Assembly (NCBI GenBank): GCA_023333565.1
Contig: JAJKFH010001182.1
Span: 744,001-808,000, forward strand
DNA length: 64,000 bases
DNA from: Puffinus mauretanicus
Taxonomy: Eukaryota > Chordata > Aves > Procellariiformes > Procellariidae
Reading direction: 5' to 3'
Shown: in pieces, positions 12,192-24,455 of the stretch
How the letters are laid out: the number at the start of each line of letters is the position of its first letter
Position numbering within the stretch: position 1 is the first letter of the stretch
Position numbers and translations under genes: made by a program
The notes under the pieces: generated by a model
What the model was told of the DNA's origin: nothing
Seen by the model: the letters and a program-made list of their open reading frames with translations, nothing else
Databases searched by the model: none

Positions 12192-13413
12192 GTAGGGAAA
12201 CGGCCTTTTTACCGAGCAATTAGGTGTGTACTGGCCTGAGGCAGCGTCTGCTGGCAGCTAAGGGTTAGTCAAGGAGGTGATAATGCTTCTTAAAGTCAAT
12301 ATGAAATCCTATATTGTATTGTAATAGAATCCATTCAGTTTAGGCTTTTCTGCATTTGTACAGAAAAGATTACTTTATGGGAAACAATGTAGATTTTATT
12401 TATGTACTTAAACAGTAGTATGGCTCATAAACTTCCTTCAGATTCATATTGTAGACCATAAATACATTTTAGGAGTTTGAACACAGTAAAAAAAAAAAAA
12501 AATTAAAAAAAAAAAAAGCAAGGCTATTGAAAAACTGACTGTTCTAGGAAGTAAAATTAAATATGGTAAATCAATTCTCCTGATTTAAAAAACAAACAAA
12601 CCAACCCTATGGCTGTGCTGAGGAAGTAAATGCATCCACATGAAGACCTTACTTAATCTAGATAACTCTGTTCAGTTCAAGTGCTTTCGAAATTACAGTA
12701 AACAAATTCAGTTTTGTTTGCTGCACATGGAATTTGGGCAATGTAAAAGAATTATCTCATTATTTCTGAGGCTGTACTAAATTGCTGCAAGTTACCAAAA
12801 GCATTCTGATTTTATACACTGAAATAAACACAGGTTTGCTTAAATTGTATGATAACACAGATCTACACAGCTTAATTAAGAAAGTTCTGTTTATTAGCTT
12901 TAATTACTAAATTACTATTCCTTGAATGCATAAGCAGGTGCTGTTAAGATCATTGCAAGTGTACGGAAGTGTTTATAATAAAATGCAAAATAATGCAAAT
13001 ACAGGCATAGGCCAAGATTTTTCTTTTAAAAAAATTTGATAGCAAAAGAAACAATCAGGCAGCTATGTCTGTGTGAAGGCAACAGAGAGCAGCTCAGTAC
13101 TGGCACTGTGCTTCTGAAAATGAGATTAACAGTTTAGTTCTAAGTATAGGCTTAGAAGCAAGCTTTATGCATCTGCATTTGGAAGCTTTAGAAGCAATGT
13201 AAGCATGTATGTAGAGATGGCAACCTAATATTAATACAATACAGAATCTTTTCAAGTTTCATCTCAAACAATTAAATGGTTCAGGAAGTGAAGTGAAAAT
13301 TATTACTGTAATACAGTTCAAAGAAAACCTTTTCACCTGGAGCACATTCAGGATTACTCTAAGTATAACGGAGTGAGGAAAAGATGATGAGCCAGACCTC
13401 CGAAAATAGCATA
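12192..13413. other. KIAA0825 intron; A-rich tracts
   Basis: Intron sequence. Two adjacent A-runs occur at about 12488-12518, interrupted by TT. No gene or recognised element is present apart from these. Confidence 0.5.
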
Positions 13414-13565
13414 TAATCCAGTAGTTAGGGCAGTCACCTAGGGGACAGGATATGCAGGCTCAAATCTTTATTCCGCCCTGTTTAGACCAGGGAATTAATC
13501 TGCATCTCCCACATCCAAATGAACTCCCCAGACTGCTAGACCATTAGCTACCAGCATGGAACTCT
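13414..13565 (+). mobile_element. Degenerate tRNA-like fold-back SINE
   Basis: The stretch starting GTAGTTAGGGCAGTCACCTA resembles a tRNA D-arm / A-box region. GGCTCAAATC at 13457-13466 resembles a pol III B box (GGTTCAAATC). The second half, read on the opposite strand (GGATGTGGGAGATGCAGATT), repeats the first half imperfectly, so the unit is a fold-back. This layout (a tRNA-like half followed by its inverted copy) matches an old dispersed repeat I recognise from sauropsid genomes but cannot name with certainty. It is heavily mutated and lies inside a KIAA0825 intron. Confidence 0.5.
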
Positions 13566-16373
13566 GTCCTTTTCCCCCGTTGGAGTTGTTTCGCCTTGTA
13601 GAAATTGCTGTAAAAATGCATTCTGTAGGGTCAAAAATAGAATCCTACTCTAGCTGAAGGGGTAGAATGCCCATATCGGGTTCTGGAGACCCTGATCCAA
13701 GATCTGACTCCTGAGAGTATTCAGTTATTTATACAAAGTGGAGCAGCTCCAATAGGAGGTAAGAGGCTGAGAGAATTAGGTGGAAGAGGGGCTTTAGCCT
13801 GACTTTCCACATCCCAGGTGTCTCTCCTTGAATTTCTGCAGCTAAATATAGAACATTTCTCAGTGGAAAAAACTGTCTTGTTTTTAAAAAAAAAAAAGAA
13901 GAAGAAAAATCCTGACCAGCTTGACTCACAAAAGGACTTAACCGTGTTACTTCAAATTGCCTTTGAAATCGCTACGAAACATTTTAATGCTTAGCATGGT
14001 ATTATGATAGTGCACTTTTCTATATTATTTTTCATAACTTAGATTATGTTTAATGTGCCTGACTACCAAGAAATAGATTTGATTGTCTGTTCAAAGGTCC
14101 ATCCTTTTGTTTGGAGACTCCTTGGACTATCAAGGGACCGTGTTCTTAAAATTAGTTCGGAGATCTTTATGCTACACTGCTTAATAATTGCGTGTGATTA
14201 GAGAACAAAATGATGAGACAGAAAAAGGTTGTTCTCAATAATTTTCCTTAGCAAAGCAGGGGAAAAGGGATTTAGATTCTTGGAAGCTGTATTTGGAAAT
14301 AGAGCTATGATTTTATAAAGATCTATAATAGATACTTTAGAACTCAAAACAACCTACAGTCCTTCATGTATTTATTGAAAAGAATAATCATTTTTAAAAG
14401 CATTTTTTACTAACGGCTACCAAAGAGAAACCAACTCTCTTGAGCTGTCAGGCTCAATAATTTTCTGTCTACTTGGTTTCATGCCCAGTCATTGATAGTG
14501 AGGATATAGCTCACATGTTTACAAACGTGATTTCATTTCTCTTTCTCTTTTCACACTTTTGAAACATGACCCTTTCAAGGTCTACAATATGTACTATACT
14601 AAAGAGTTCATTTACCACTGTTAAATAACTCTTGTTGTCAAAACATAAATCCACAGTGTTCCAAAGACAGAAAAATGCCTGTACTGGGAGGTGAGCTGTA
14701 TACTACTCGGAATGTTCAAATCCTATCAAGCATGAACAATGATTTCCAATATCTCTACTGAAAAACCAACAGAATCTGCTTCTGCTGGCTTTGTGACACC
14801 CAGAGGGCTGGGTTGCTTTAGAGCTGTCTACAGATTTTGTGAAAAAATGTGCATGGAAAGCAGTCCATTTACGAAAAATTGTTAAATGTATAGAAATAGT
14901 TTTTAAATAACCCCCTTTACCACGACTTTAAAATCTTTGTGGTGGCATGAAGTCATGAATGAATGGGAAAAAAAACCCAGACATTTTTGTAGGGTGAGAA
15001 AAAATAGGTAAGAGACTTACGGTGTGTTTTTACAGCTGGATTATGCTGTTGTCTTAAAGCAAAAAAGCTCTGACTTTTTTTTTTTTTTTAAAATACACTT
15101 GGATGATTTCGTGACTGTCTTAAGCAGTCTCAACAATTGGCTGTAACCCTCAGAGAGAGCGAGTCCTGCTCTTTCTCTTGCCCTTGTGCTTTCTCACTCT
15201 TAGGCCCCCCTTTGTACTAGCATGAGAAATCATGTGGCTTGTTTATCTGGCTGAAACCTTTCTTTTTTCTGGCTGATTTCACAACATATGCTAGTGCCAA
15301 CACAAGGGGGAAACAGCTACAGTCTATGTGGATTGGGAGGGAACTTGTGCCTTTCAGGCCAGACCACAGTTGGATCAGTTTAAACCGATGATGAAATTAT
15401 TCTTTTAGAAAGACCCACTGAGGAGCACAGGGTGCCTTGGCAGGTAGTTTACATGTTCCCTCACCTGCGTCTGAAAATTTTTATCATCTCAGTAGTACCG
15501 CGAAGTGAGAGAAGGGTTTGCATCCACCCATCTTAATGAAGACTCACCTTGAGTACTTGCTCAATGTTATGGCAATCCTATCATTATGGACTTCATTTTA
15601 ATAACAATAAACTGTTTAATCACAGTAGTCCTTCCAGCAAATAGATCTGTAAGTGTTTCATTATCTAGCCCTTCGTAAAATGGTTCTATTTAATCAAAAC
15701 ACTTTATTGGCATGCAATGATGATTTATTTACATAGTAGTTTAAGAAGTGAAAACAGAAAAGATTGTGGCCAAAATAATCATGCGTCTGTTACAATATAG
15801 TTTCTAAAATTGCCATGTAAATCATAAATGACTTCTAGTCTTTGAATGCTTAAACAATTAAAAATAGCTTTGAAGAGTGGGAGAATATTTATTTCCTGTG
15901 TTTAAACAACTGGTTTGAACATGTTCATCAAGCAATTAATTTATAGTCATGTAGTAAGTATTTAATGCTGTCCAAAAAATAACTTTAAATATTCGTGTAT
16001 ACTTTATCATGTAAAAGAAATCATATAATAGCCATCATACATTAGAACAGCTCATAGAAAACATTTGTTTTTCACTTCCACATATACCTAACATATATAT
16101 ATTAAATGAGAACTGATAAACATAATTTGATAAAGATATCAAAACAATAGCTTAGGTTATTCTGATTTGCTTCAGTTGGATGGATGTTCATGGAGCAAAT
16201 GTTGTAAATGGTGTTACTCTTAAAAAGGTTTCTATTTTGTAAGAGATTACTTATTCTCTCCTTTAAGGAACTTCTATCAAGCACACTGTAAAGTTATGTT
16301 TGAAATTTAGGCAAGTTCCTCTTAGAAAGGTAGGTGGCACATACTGTTTTGTGGTTGTTTTTTCTTCTAAAAG
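13566..16373. other. KIAA0825 intron with a higher-complexity block
   Basis: Intron sequence. The part from about 15110 to 15680 is less AT-rich and contains varied, non-repetitive sequence, including an inverted pair ACTAGCAT / ATGCTAGT near 15218 and 15289. It may be conserved regulatory DNA, but composition is the only support. The intron ends in TTTTTTCTTCTAAAAG. Confidence 0.4.
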
Positions 16374-16529
16374 GAATATTTGAAAGAGCAGCTGTCTTGT
16401 GAGAATTCTTCTGAAGATGGTGTTACCTCCAGCCAATGCCTGCCTTTGACACTGAAGGGCAGAGAAGAGCAGCCTGTCTTCAACCCTTTCCAGGTGTACA
16501 GAGAATCTTGTGTGAAAGTGTTCAATCAG
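16374..16529 (+). CDS. KIAA0825: KIAA0825 internal exon f
   Basis: This coding exon is 156 bases, exactly 52 codons, phase 0 at both ends. The acceptor is TTCTTCTAAAAG|GAA and the donor is AATCAG|GTTTGT. The peptide begins EYLKEQLSCENSSE and continues with LPLTLKGREEQPVFNPFQVY. This follows directly on the LNE of the preceding exon, as in human KIAA0825 (QLNEEYLKEQL...NPFHVYK). The Ser-rich middle is the least conserved part. The exon is too short in open frame to stand out on its own and was placed by splice sites and homology. Confidence 0.9.
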
Positions 16530-18889
16530 GTTTGTGAAAATCTGAAACCTTGGTTATAGTATAATTTTTACTTGTCGATCTTGCTATGATCATGATAATG
16601 ACAGAGACTGAAATTATGAAAGCGGAATTAATTACATACGTTCACATTTGATGAAGTGCAAAGGAATATTATTACTCAGGAATCTAATGAGGGCACCCTC
16701 TACAATAGCATGATGTTCAAAAAGCCATTATTGTCCTTTTCTTTTATCAGAATTATTGCATGTAAAAGCGATTTGCATTTACTTAGACTTTCTGTGTTAG
16801 TTCAGTATAGTGAAGGAAAGCCCATTAGTAGCAATGACATTTATTACATCTGTGTAATGGTACGTAGGGCTAGTCTTAGTCCTTTGAAAAATGATGGCAA
16901 AACTCCAAGTGCACATTTAGAAACTTCCTGATGAGTCTTTCACAGGAATGTGGAACAGTAAAGTAAAGGATGCTTTGGAAATAACAGGGATTTAACAGAA
17001 CAGTGAGAATAAGCAGGGGAAAAACACAAAAAAATGAAACCATCCATTTCTCTGTTTTTCATTAAACCATGTTACTGGTATGTAAAGGATTGTGATTTAC
17101 TTACAGAAATTAGTTTCCTGATAATGTAATAGTTAAAGAAAATAGATCTAGTTGCCTAAACCTCTGCTAGAGCACCACATAACCAATTAAATACACAAAA
17201 TGGTATGTAGTTCCTGATAGCACTTGGACACTTAAAAATTTTACACCATAGTTTCTCAGGTCTTCCTATTGCATCCTCTACAGTTTTGATTCTATCCTTC
17301 AATTTCAAATATTTAAAAAGAAATGGTATTGCAGTGGCATGAAATTTACAGACTTGTGGTGGAAAGACATCCTTTTTCAGTACAACTCTGCTTTTAAATA
17401 CTGTAATCTTTCCCAGTTTTGAGCCTTTTGGACTATTTCACCAGGTGTATTGCTGTAAAATATATCTGGTTTGGTTTTTTGGTTTGTTCTTTTTTTTCCT
17501 TACTTGTTAATGAATGCTTAATCATTGTCATGTTGCAATAAAAGTGTTAATATCCTGAAAAAGGAGTTTAGTACCAATTTCACAAGGCTTCTCCTTCTCA
17601 CTCCAGAGGAACATGCTTTAAAGTCTCGGTTTTTTCTTCCACTAGTCCTTTTATGTATATCTTAAATTGATAGAATTTAAGGGGCTACAGAATCACTTAC
17701 TCCAATTTGAAATGTAGAAAATAGTTTATCATGCCTCAATTCTCCATTCATTAATAGTGTGGTAGAATAAGACCTTCAAGTAGTGACAACTCAGGGCAGA
17801 ATTCTTCTGCTACATGACAGGTTTGCAGTGCTCTATTAATCAACAGATGACAAGGGATAGTTCATATTAAATTGCTTTGGATTTTGTAAACTTTTGGCGT
17901 AAAACGTATTACCTGAATATGGAAAAGTATCTTAAAATTAAAAGAAAAAAGGAGTAGATCATGGACCTTAAAGTACATTGTGCCAACCCTGTTGTTGACA
18001 ATGACAGACTTATTTCCTGAGCTTAATATTATTATTAAATAATTTAGTTCCCTTTACCATAAAATTGCACATTTATTTAGTGATGTGGGACTGTCTATTT
18101 ATAAAATAGTGGTCAGTATAGCTCAGTGTCTGGTTTCCTGTGGAGACTATTACCAGTGCTTCTAGAAGATGCCAGAGTGCTGGTAGGGAACAATTATTCT
18201 TCTCAAAGGATGTAATTATTCTTAAACTCATTTCTTACTGGTTGGCAACTGCCATGAAGCTTACGAGTTTAGAATCCGTGATTAATTTCTTCATTTTCTC
18301 TAACTGTATTGTAACTAAATACATTTTTAATACATCAAGTAACATTTTATCCTTTTATAAATTCTAAGTCCCAACAAGCTATTGGTTTCACAATGTATTT
18401 TGTCAATCAGTTAATTACGTATTGCTTTTTAAAACTTTTCTCTCAGAAGGGCCAATTGGAATAGGTATGGCAATACTGCTTGTGAGTCCAGAGAGCTGGT
18501 TCAGCTCTAAGCAGAGAATGTTTGTGTTACATTACACTACACAACATACTATAATATATAACAATAGAAGAACATGTTTACAGTATGTAGTGTACACTAT
18601 GCTCTTAGCTTCCTCAGTAGAGGATCTCTTAAAATAAATTATTTCAAAAGCTTTCTGAAGGATAATCTGTAGTAAAAATTCCATGTATTGTTTGTTGGTA
18701 TATGTAAAAATTGCAGTACCTTAGGGTGGTTGACTTTTCTCTTCTGAAGTTTTGCTAATTCGTCCCTATCGTGTCAAGTTTAGCAAGATACTTACTTAAT
18801 CATAATTTCTACAAATTTTACTGCTCCTGAAACAAAGGCCACTGAACTGCTATTTTGAGATCAACCCTAGCATTTTTATTAATGATATG
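16530..18889. other. KIAA0825 intron
   Basis: AT-rich intron sequence. Open frames such as 16656-16931 and 18140-18367 show no recognisable domain or splice context, and I regard them as chance. Confidence 0.5.
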
Positions 18890-19215
18890 TAAATTTCTTA
18901 CCTTCCAACTCTCTAGTTCAGTAGCTGACGCTAGGAAGTGTGTCATTTCTGTTAACAATTCAGCTACTTCATTCTTACATTCCCGTAAAAATCTTGAATA
19001 ATCACCATCTGGTCCTAGTAACTTGTTGCTCTTGATTTTATCAATTTGTCCTGACACCTCCATCTCTGCCAGTACTGCTGCTCCTCTATTGTCTGATAAG
19101 ATTAAGCCTAGGCTATGCAACTCCTCAACAGTATCCCCAAAGAAAAATGCTACAAAGAAATTATTTTCCTTTCCTGAAGTGACTTTTTTCAAACTGATCC
19201 TTTATTTTTTCACAG
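18890..19215 (-). mobile_element. Fossil CR1/L3-like LINE reverse transcriptase fragment
   Basis: On the minus strand this stretch translates with the motifs GQIDKIKSNKLLGPDG, RECKNEVAELLTEM and ESWKV. These correspond to the CR1/L3-clade LINE region between endonuclease and reverse transcriptase, normally 'DKIKSNKSPGPDG...LKECKNEIAELLTEI...PEDWKV'. Only the beginning of the RT domain remains; the catalytic YADD box is absent. The divergence suggests an old copy. It lies antisense within the intron between exons f and g. Confidence 0.75.
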
Positions 19216-20550
19216 AGCTGATCAGTCTGGTGCACTGAATTTTTATCTGGTATACTTATTAATTTTCCTATTTGTTTTTATGACTGTTGCGACTGGCTGT
19301 TTAGCTTCTCCTTTTTATTGCTTTTGATTTTACAAGTACTTCCTCCATATTTATTTATCTATTTTTAATTCAGTGTAGAGTATAGAACAGTTGCCTGTTT
19401 TTCGCCTGTGTTCTTCTCCCACTGTTCTCTCAGTTGACTCTCTTTCCCTTATTTCTTGTTTATCAGATGTTCACGGTTACTTCATTCACTTTTCACTTTC
19501 ACACTGTATTATTCTTTCTTTAGCTACCCTTGTCTCCCTTTCTTACTCTGTATTTCACCTTTATTTTTCTACATTACTTTTAAGTGCATGCCAAAGATGA
19601 GGATTAGGGAGAAAATTAAATTAAAAGAAGGAAGGGAATAAAATAAAGATGGAAGGAAGGGGAGGGATTGCATTGATTCTGGTCTCCTAGAAGAACCAAG
19701 TGCTGTCTGCAAGAAGAAAAAGATGCACTATAAGATATACTTCACTCTTCTTATTTAGGTTTATTTCCATTGTTTTGACTTGCTTCATCTTTTTTTTTTT
19801 AAAAACTACTCAGTGCCATTTTAGTGTTACAACAATAGTTTTTGAATTATTTCCTCCCAAGAATGTTGAATTGTAGTCACTACTTGACCATTACTGACAA
19901 TAAAAATTAATATTATGCAAGAGGAATTACTGTTTTGTAAACATAAGAATGTTGTGTATGGTCTTTTGTCTGCCCATCATTATTGTAGATTGCTTTTATT
20001 TATTAAATAAGTAATATGGGGTTATATTTGTTCGTATTGTCTAGACTTACTGCTATTTATAATAACCATCTGGTGACTGGACTGCCTTACAAAACAGTAA
20101 ACAAGTAAACCATCACTCTAATTACAATACAGGTTACATCTTGAATTCCAGCTATACCAAGTTTTTCATTACAAACTTTTTGCTGACAGCAGAAAATGTA
20201 AATTGCTGTTACATAAAAAGTTGCCAATTATTTTGCTTTTCAAACAAAGAGTCAAGCTCTCGGACAAAGTGGTTGGGCAGAATGCCATTAACAGTTGGAA
20301 GAATAACGGTTCAAAAAATTGATTTATCTTTTTATAAATAATGGCTACATCCCCAAATGGATTTATAAATTAATTGCTGTCGTATTGGAATAAAAACCTT
20401 TTTCTGTGGACATGATTGATATCATCTGTCTAAGTCCTTGTTCTAGACCCCCCTCCTTCTTGGTTAGTATATCACAGCTGGAGCTTTAATTTACTGATCA
20501 TATTAACACTGATTAATAACTAACAATAGCTTCTTGCCATGTATCAACAG
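19216..20550. other. KIAA0825 intron
   Basis: AT-rich intron sequence with pyrimidine-rich stretches around 19380-19580 and a purine-rich stretch (GGAAGG repeats) at 19625-19670. No gene is recognised. Confidence 0.5.
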
Positions 20551-20645
20551 TCAAACATTACTGAATGGAACTGGGATTGGGCAAACTTGCTGCCAAGTTA
20601 TTTGGGACTGAATCAGATGACCTTCAGGGTGCTGCTGGCACACAG
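20551..20645 (+). CDS. KIAA0825: KIAA0825 penultimate exon g
   Basis: This is a 95-base exon. The acceptor is GTATCAACAG|TCA and the donor is CACAG|GTAATG. The peptide is SNITEWNWDWANLLPSYLG followed by LNQMTFRVLLAHR. This matches the human motif WNWNWAKLLPNYL...MTFSVLLKNR, which is followed there by the last roughly 40 residues. Two bases (AG) are left for the next exon. That last exon was not found. If the donor is not used, the frame reaches TAA at 20647, directly after the Arg codon, and an AATAAA follows near 20740. A shorter transcript end is therefore conceivable. Confidence 0.92.
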
Positions 20646-23600
20646 GTAATGGGATTTTGGCAAATAATTGCACTTCTCTGTTGTCTTTTTTACTTTATAA
20701 TAATCAATACACAAAGATTTTACTTGTGAAATTCATGAAATAAATTATATATTTATTTTTAAATATGCAATTTTAAAATGGAGGTACTTATTGTCCAGCG
20801 TATTTGATCCATATAAAGATGGTTTTCAGTTCCTATTTTGAGGAACCTAATATGTTCTTTCTGTCTGAGACCTGAATATATGTTGATATTGCCCTTAAAT
20901 AGTGCTTTAAAAAGAAATGAATAACTTTCGCAAACCTATACAGTTCAAGGAGATTTCAGCTGTGTAGGATAGAACTTAGGGGATGTTTACTCAACTTGCA
21001 ATGAATCTTAAATTCACTTGGGGCATGACAAGTGTAACTAGAAATAGAAAGTGTTTCCTTAATAGTTTTTAACTAATGGAACTTATTTTAATATTTTAAC
21101 ACTTTTTTACTTGTAAAATTTAACTGCTTAATTGATAAGCAGATATATTTAAGGCAGAATTGATACTTGTTAAATTCAGAAATAGCAATTTGCTAAATTC
21201 AGAAAATTGGAGGTGGAAAAACTGGGTATTTTTCTGAAGTATTTGCCACTTACATCCTTGTGAACACTGGAAAACGTACGTGTTGCAAACAAAGAAGTTT
21301 AACATACTCTTCTTAATTCTGAATCCTCCTGATTACATCTAATATGGTCATATCATTCATCTTTTAAACCGAGCTGTTTCTCTATTTAGAAACTAGAGTG
21401 ACAATTTCAAAAGTGTGAATTTGCATGTCAAAAAAGTTTTTATGTTTTTGATGCCATTTTCTCAATTTATTGTTAGCAGTTAGTCTTAAACATTTAATTC
21501 TTACTTCATTTCATATATAAAATATTTGTACAGTCTATTTCTAGTCTTCTTTCTTAATTTTGCTATGATTAATTCTTTCCCCACCCAAATTGTTATTTTC
21601 AAAAATTCTAATGCAATTGCACAAAAAATTATGCTGGTGAAAATGTGCCATTCAATTCTCCTCTTGATGTCCTCTGTTACGCCCTGTTACCAGACAGAAT
21701 ATGGGACTTCATGGGTTTTTTGGTCTGTACTGTTAGTGTCATTTTTATGTTAAATGGCTGAGACAATTCAGTACTAATTTTTTTTTTCTTTAGTAGTTCT
21801 CCTACTGATTGCTAACGCTTGTCCTTCATTAAAAATGAAGTAGTTTGTCCTTTTAAAAGAGATTCTAATAGAAAGTCTTAGACTCAAGCTGATTCTTGAA
21901 CTTCCCTTCATGTTGATGTCATCAATATGAGCCAAAGGGAGTAGAAAAGACTGCTGTGATTTACAGAGGGAACATTTTCTGTGGACATTTAATCTTCTCT
22001 GATATCTTGAAACACATTTCATTTTTCTTTTAATCTTTTTATAGAGTTTAGAAAGAAGTCATGTATATGCCTTCTCTGTCCTTCTCTGTATTTCACGCCT
22101 TTGTCATATCATCTATTGTTGCATCTTTTTTTTTTTTATTTAATAAGTGCCCTAATTGTTGTCATCCTTCCTAATTTGAAAATGTCTCCATTCATTGCCT
22201 TTCTACATGATATGGAAATTCTCATCTAAAAGTGACATTATGCAAGCCATTAATGATTAGCTCATGGATTTATTATTTAAACCACTCTACTTTACAGACC
22301 AACAGATCATTTAAACCCATTGTGATCATTAAGTAGAATTGCTAATCCAATATCTGCCATAGTGACCAGCATCTCCAACACAGCTTGTCTTTACGTGACT
22401 TAATTTTTAGCATAGCTGAAGTATGTCTGTTGATGTTTTCCAACTGGCTAGGCCAATTCTAGCTGGTCTCATGGCTACTCAGGTAAGCTTTGCAATGACT
22501 CAAGTGAGCCCTATCTTTAGGTGATTCTTCATGCTCCTTCCTAAAATTGCATAAATCTCAGCCGTGTGCTCAGGAGTTAAGGTTCAAGCTGAATGGGTGT
22601 GTGATTATTTTGACCTCCTGTTTATGATGAATCCGTTCTGTTTCTACTATTTGCCTCCTGAGATGAGTTAAACAAAAGTAAGGGCACTACTTGAAAGGAG
22701 TCAGAACCATCGGTTTATCAAGTGGAGTGCCATAATACTTTAATTACTCCTTTCCTTAACACATGCTAAAGCTTTCCTTTATCAGTTGCTTCTGTGCAGG
22801 CAAAAATATTTTTACCTGTTCACGGAGATATTGGGATCTATTTCCTTTTTTTAATACTTAAAGAGAAATACTGTCTGTTGCATACGAAGTAAAACAAGTA
22901 TGTTCTGCACTCTCTTCGGTGGAAAAAAAGTAAAAATGCTTAGGGGACTCATTTACAAGGGAAATGCTCCCCTAACCTAGTTAATGACTGAGTTAGGTGG
23001 GAGGGGGTTATGGGAGCATTGTCCCAGAGCCAGCAAGTGGTAGGCAAATTAATTGGTTGGAGGTTAGGGGAAAGTAAAAGGCTTTTAGGACTGGTTAAAA
23101 AGGGAATGAATTGTTCTGTACTACTTGTTGTTGGCTCCACATGAGCGTGTGAATCTAATCCACGCGTTCCTATGATCTTCAAAGTAAAAGTGGTTAGGAA
23201 ATTTTTCGAATGAAACATGTTGCTGGTTAATGATATTATTTTATTTCAAGGTTATCAAATATAGAATGCTATCAGGAAAAGCCTATTAAAGTTGAGCAGT
23301 AAGCAGTAACATAGAAAACTCAATGTTCGTCCCTGTTTACAGTTCATACCTTTAGAAAATGTAAAGAAGTTTTCCTTACAGGAAGAAAAGGGATACATAG
23401 ATGGATTCCTTTCCATTCTAGTTTTGCTTCTGAATCTTTTTTTTACGTATAGTTTGAGCTGCAAGAACAAAAGTTAAAACATACTTTTCAATTATACTTG
23501 AAATAATATCTTTTAATAATAAGCCCGTTAACATTGAGCTAACTTATAGTACTTGATTTACCGAAGTTTTAAAAAATGTCCTGCATACTTACACAGATAC

Positions 23601-23914
23601 ATGCTGTTTTTTCAAATCTTGGCACTCACTTGTACATCCTTAGATATGTCAGTACCAAATGGGAGTTCCTTACTTCTAATACATATGTTAAGACAAGAAG
23701 ACCACGTGCTTTTACTTTATTGTTTAATTCACAGGTATCTCAACTTTTAATCACTGTCCTGCTCATAAAGGAAAAATTGTTATTGTCTGGCATGTTGAAA
23801 CTGTTTCTGCAGTTTATTGTATCAGCAATGATCTCTTCTTTTTAACTGTCTGGCCACTATCTCTATGCATATTATCACATGTGAAAATACTTTAGTGACT
23901 CCGGTGAGTCACTG
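20646..23914. other. Non-coding: last intron or 3' flank
   Basis: AT-rich sequence without a recognised exon. I looked for a terminal KIAA0825 exon (one base, then TGG GAR ATG-like codons) and saw no convincing match. A TAGGTGGGAG at 22990 gives an open frame unrelated to the expected peptide. Confidence 0.5.
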
Positions 23915-24455
23915 ACTCTGGCCGGCAGCTAAGTGTCCATATAGCTGGTCATCACTCACTCCCCCTGCAGTGGGGTGGGGGAGAGAATCAGAAGGGCAAA
24001 AACTAGAAAACTCATGGGTCAAGATAAAGACAGTTTAATAAGTGAAGTAAAGCAGCACACATGAGCAAGGCAAAATAAGGAACTCACTCGCTGCTTCCCA
24101 TCAGCAGGGAGATGTCCAGCCGCTTCCCGGAAAGCAGGGCTTCGTCACGCCTAGCGGTTACTTGGCAAGGCAGTCGCCATAACCCCAAACGTCCCCCCTT
24201 CCTCCTCCTCTCCCCAGCTTTTATTGCTGAGCACAATGTTTATATGGCATGGAATATCCCTTCGGTCATTTTGGGTCAGCTGTCCTGGCTGTGCCCCCTC
24301 CCGGCTCCTTGCACACCCCCAGCCCACTTGCTGGGGGGCAGAGTGGGAAAAAGAAAAGGCCTTGGCTCTGTGCAAGCACTGCTCAGCAATAGCCAAAAAG
24401 CTGGTGTGTTCTCAACACTGAGGGACAAACCCAAAGCACATACCATACATTACCC
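23915..24455 (-). mobile_element. Avian ERV-type LTR, nearly complete (copy 2)
   Basis: This is an LTR of the same family as the copies at 1-230 and 58937-59451, on the minus strand. Near its low-coordinate edge it contains GCCGGCAGCTAAG. It has the inverted polyadenylation signal TTTAAT at 24034-24039, the shared block TTGGGTCAGCTGTCCTGGCTGTG-like at about 24268, and CAAGCACTGCTCAGCAATA. Both termini are eroded: the TGTTGTGGTTTAAC edge is lost and the AACCAGGACA end cannot be seen. The GC-rich body explains the open frames at 24112-24492 and 24151-24396, which are not genes. No internal retroviral genes flank it, so it is probably a solo LTR. Confidence 0.85.

Noticed and set aside
22985..23140. 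Frame after TTAG|GTGGGAG as possible last KIAA0825 exon
   Set aside because: After Trp-Glu the sequence diverges completely from the expected peptide.
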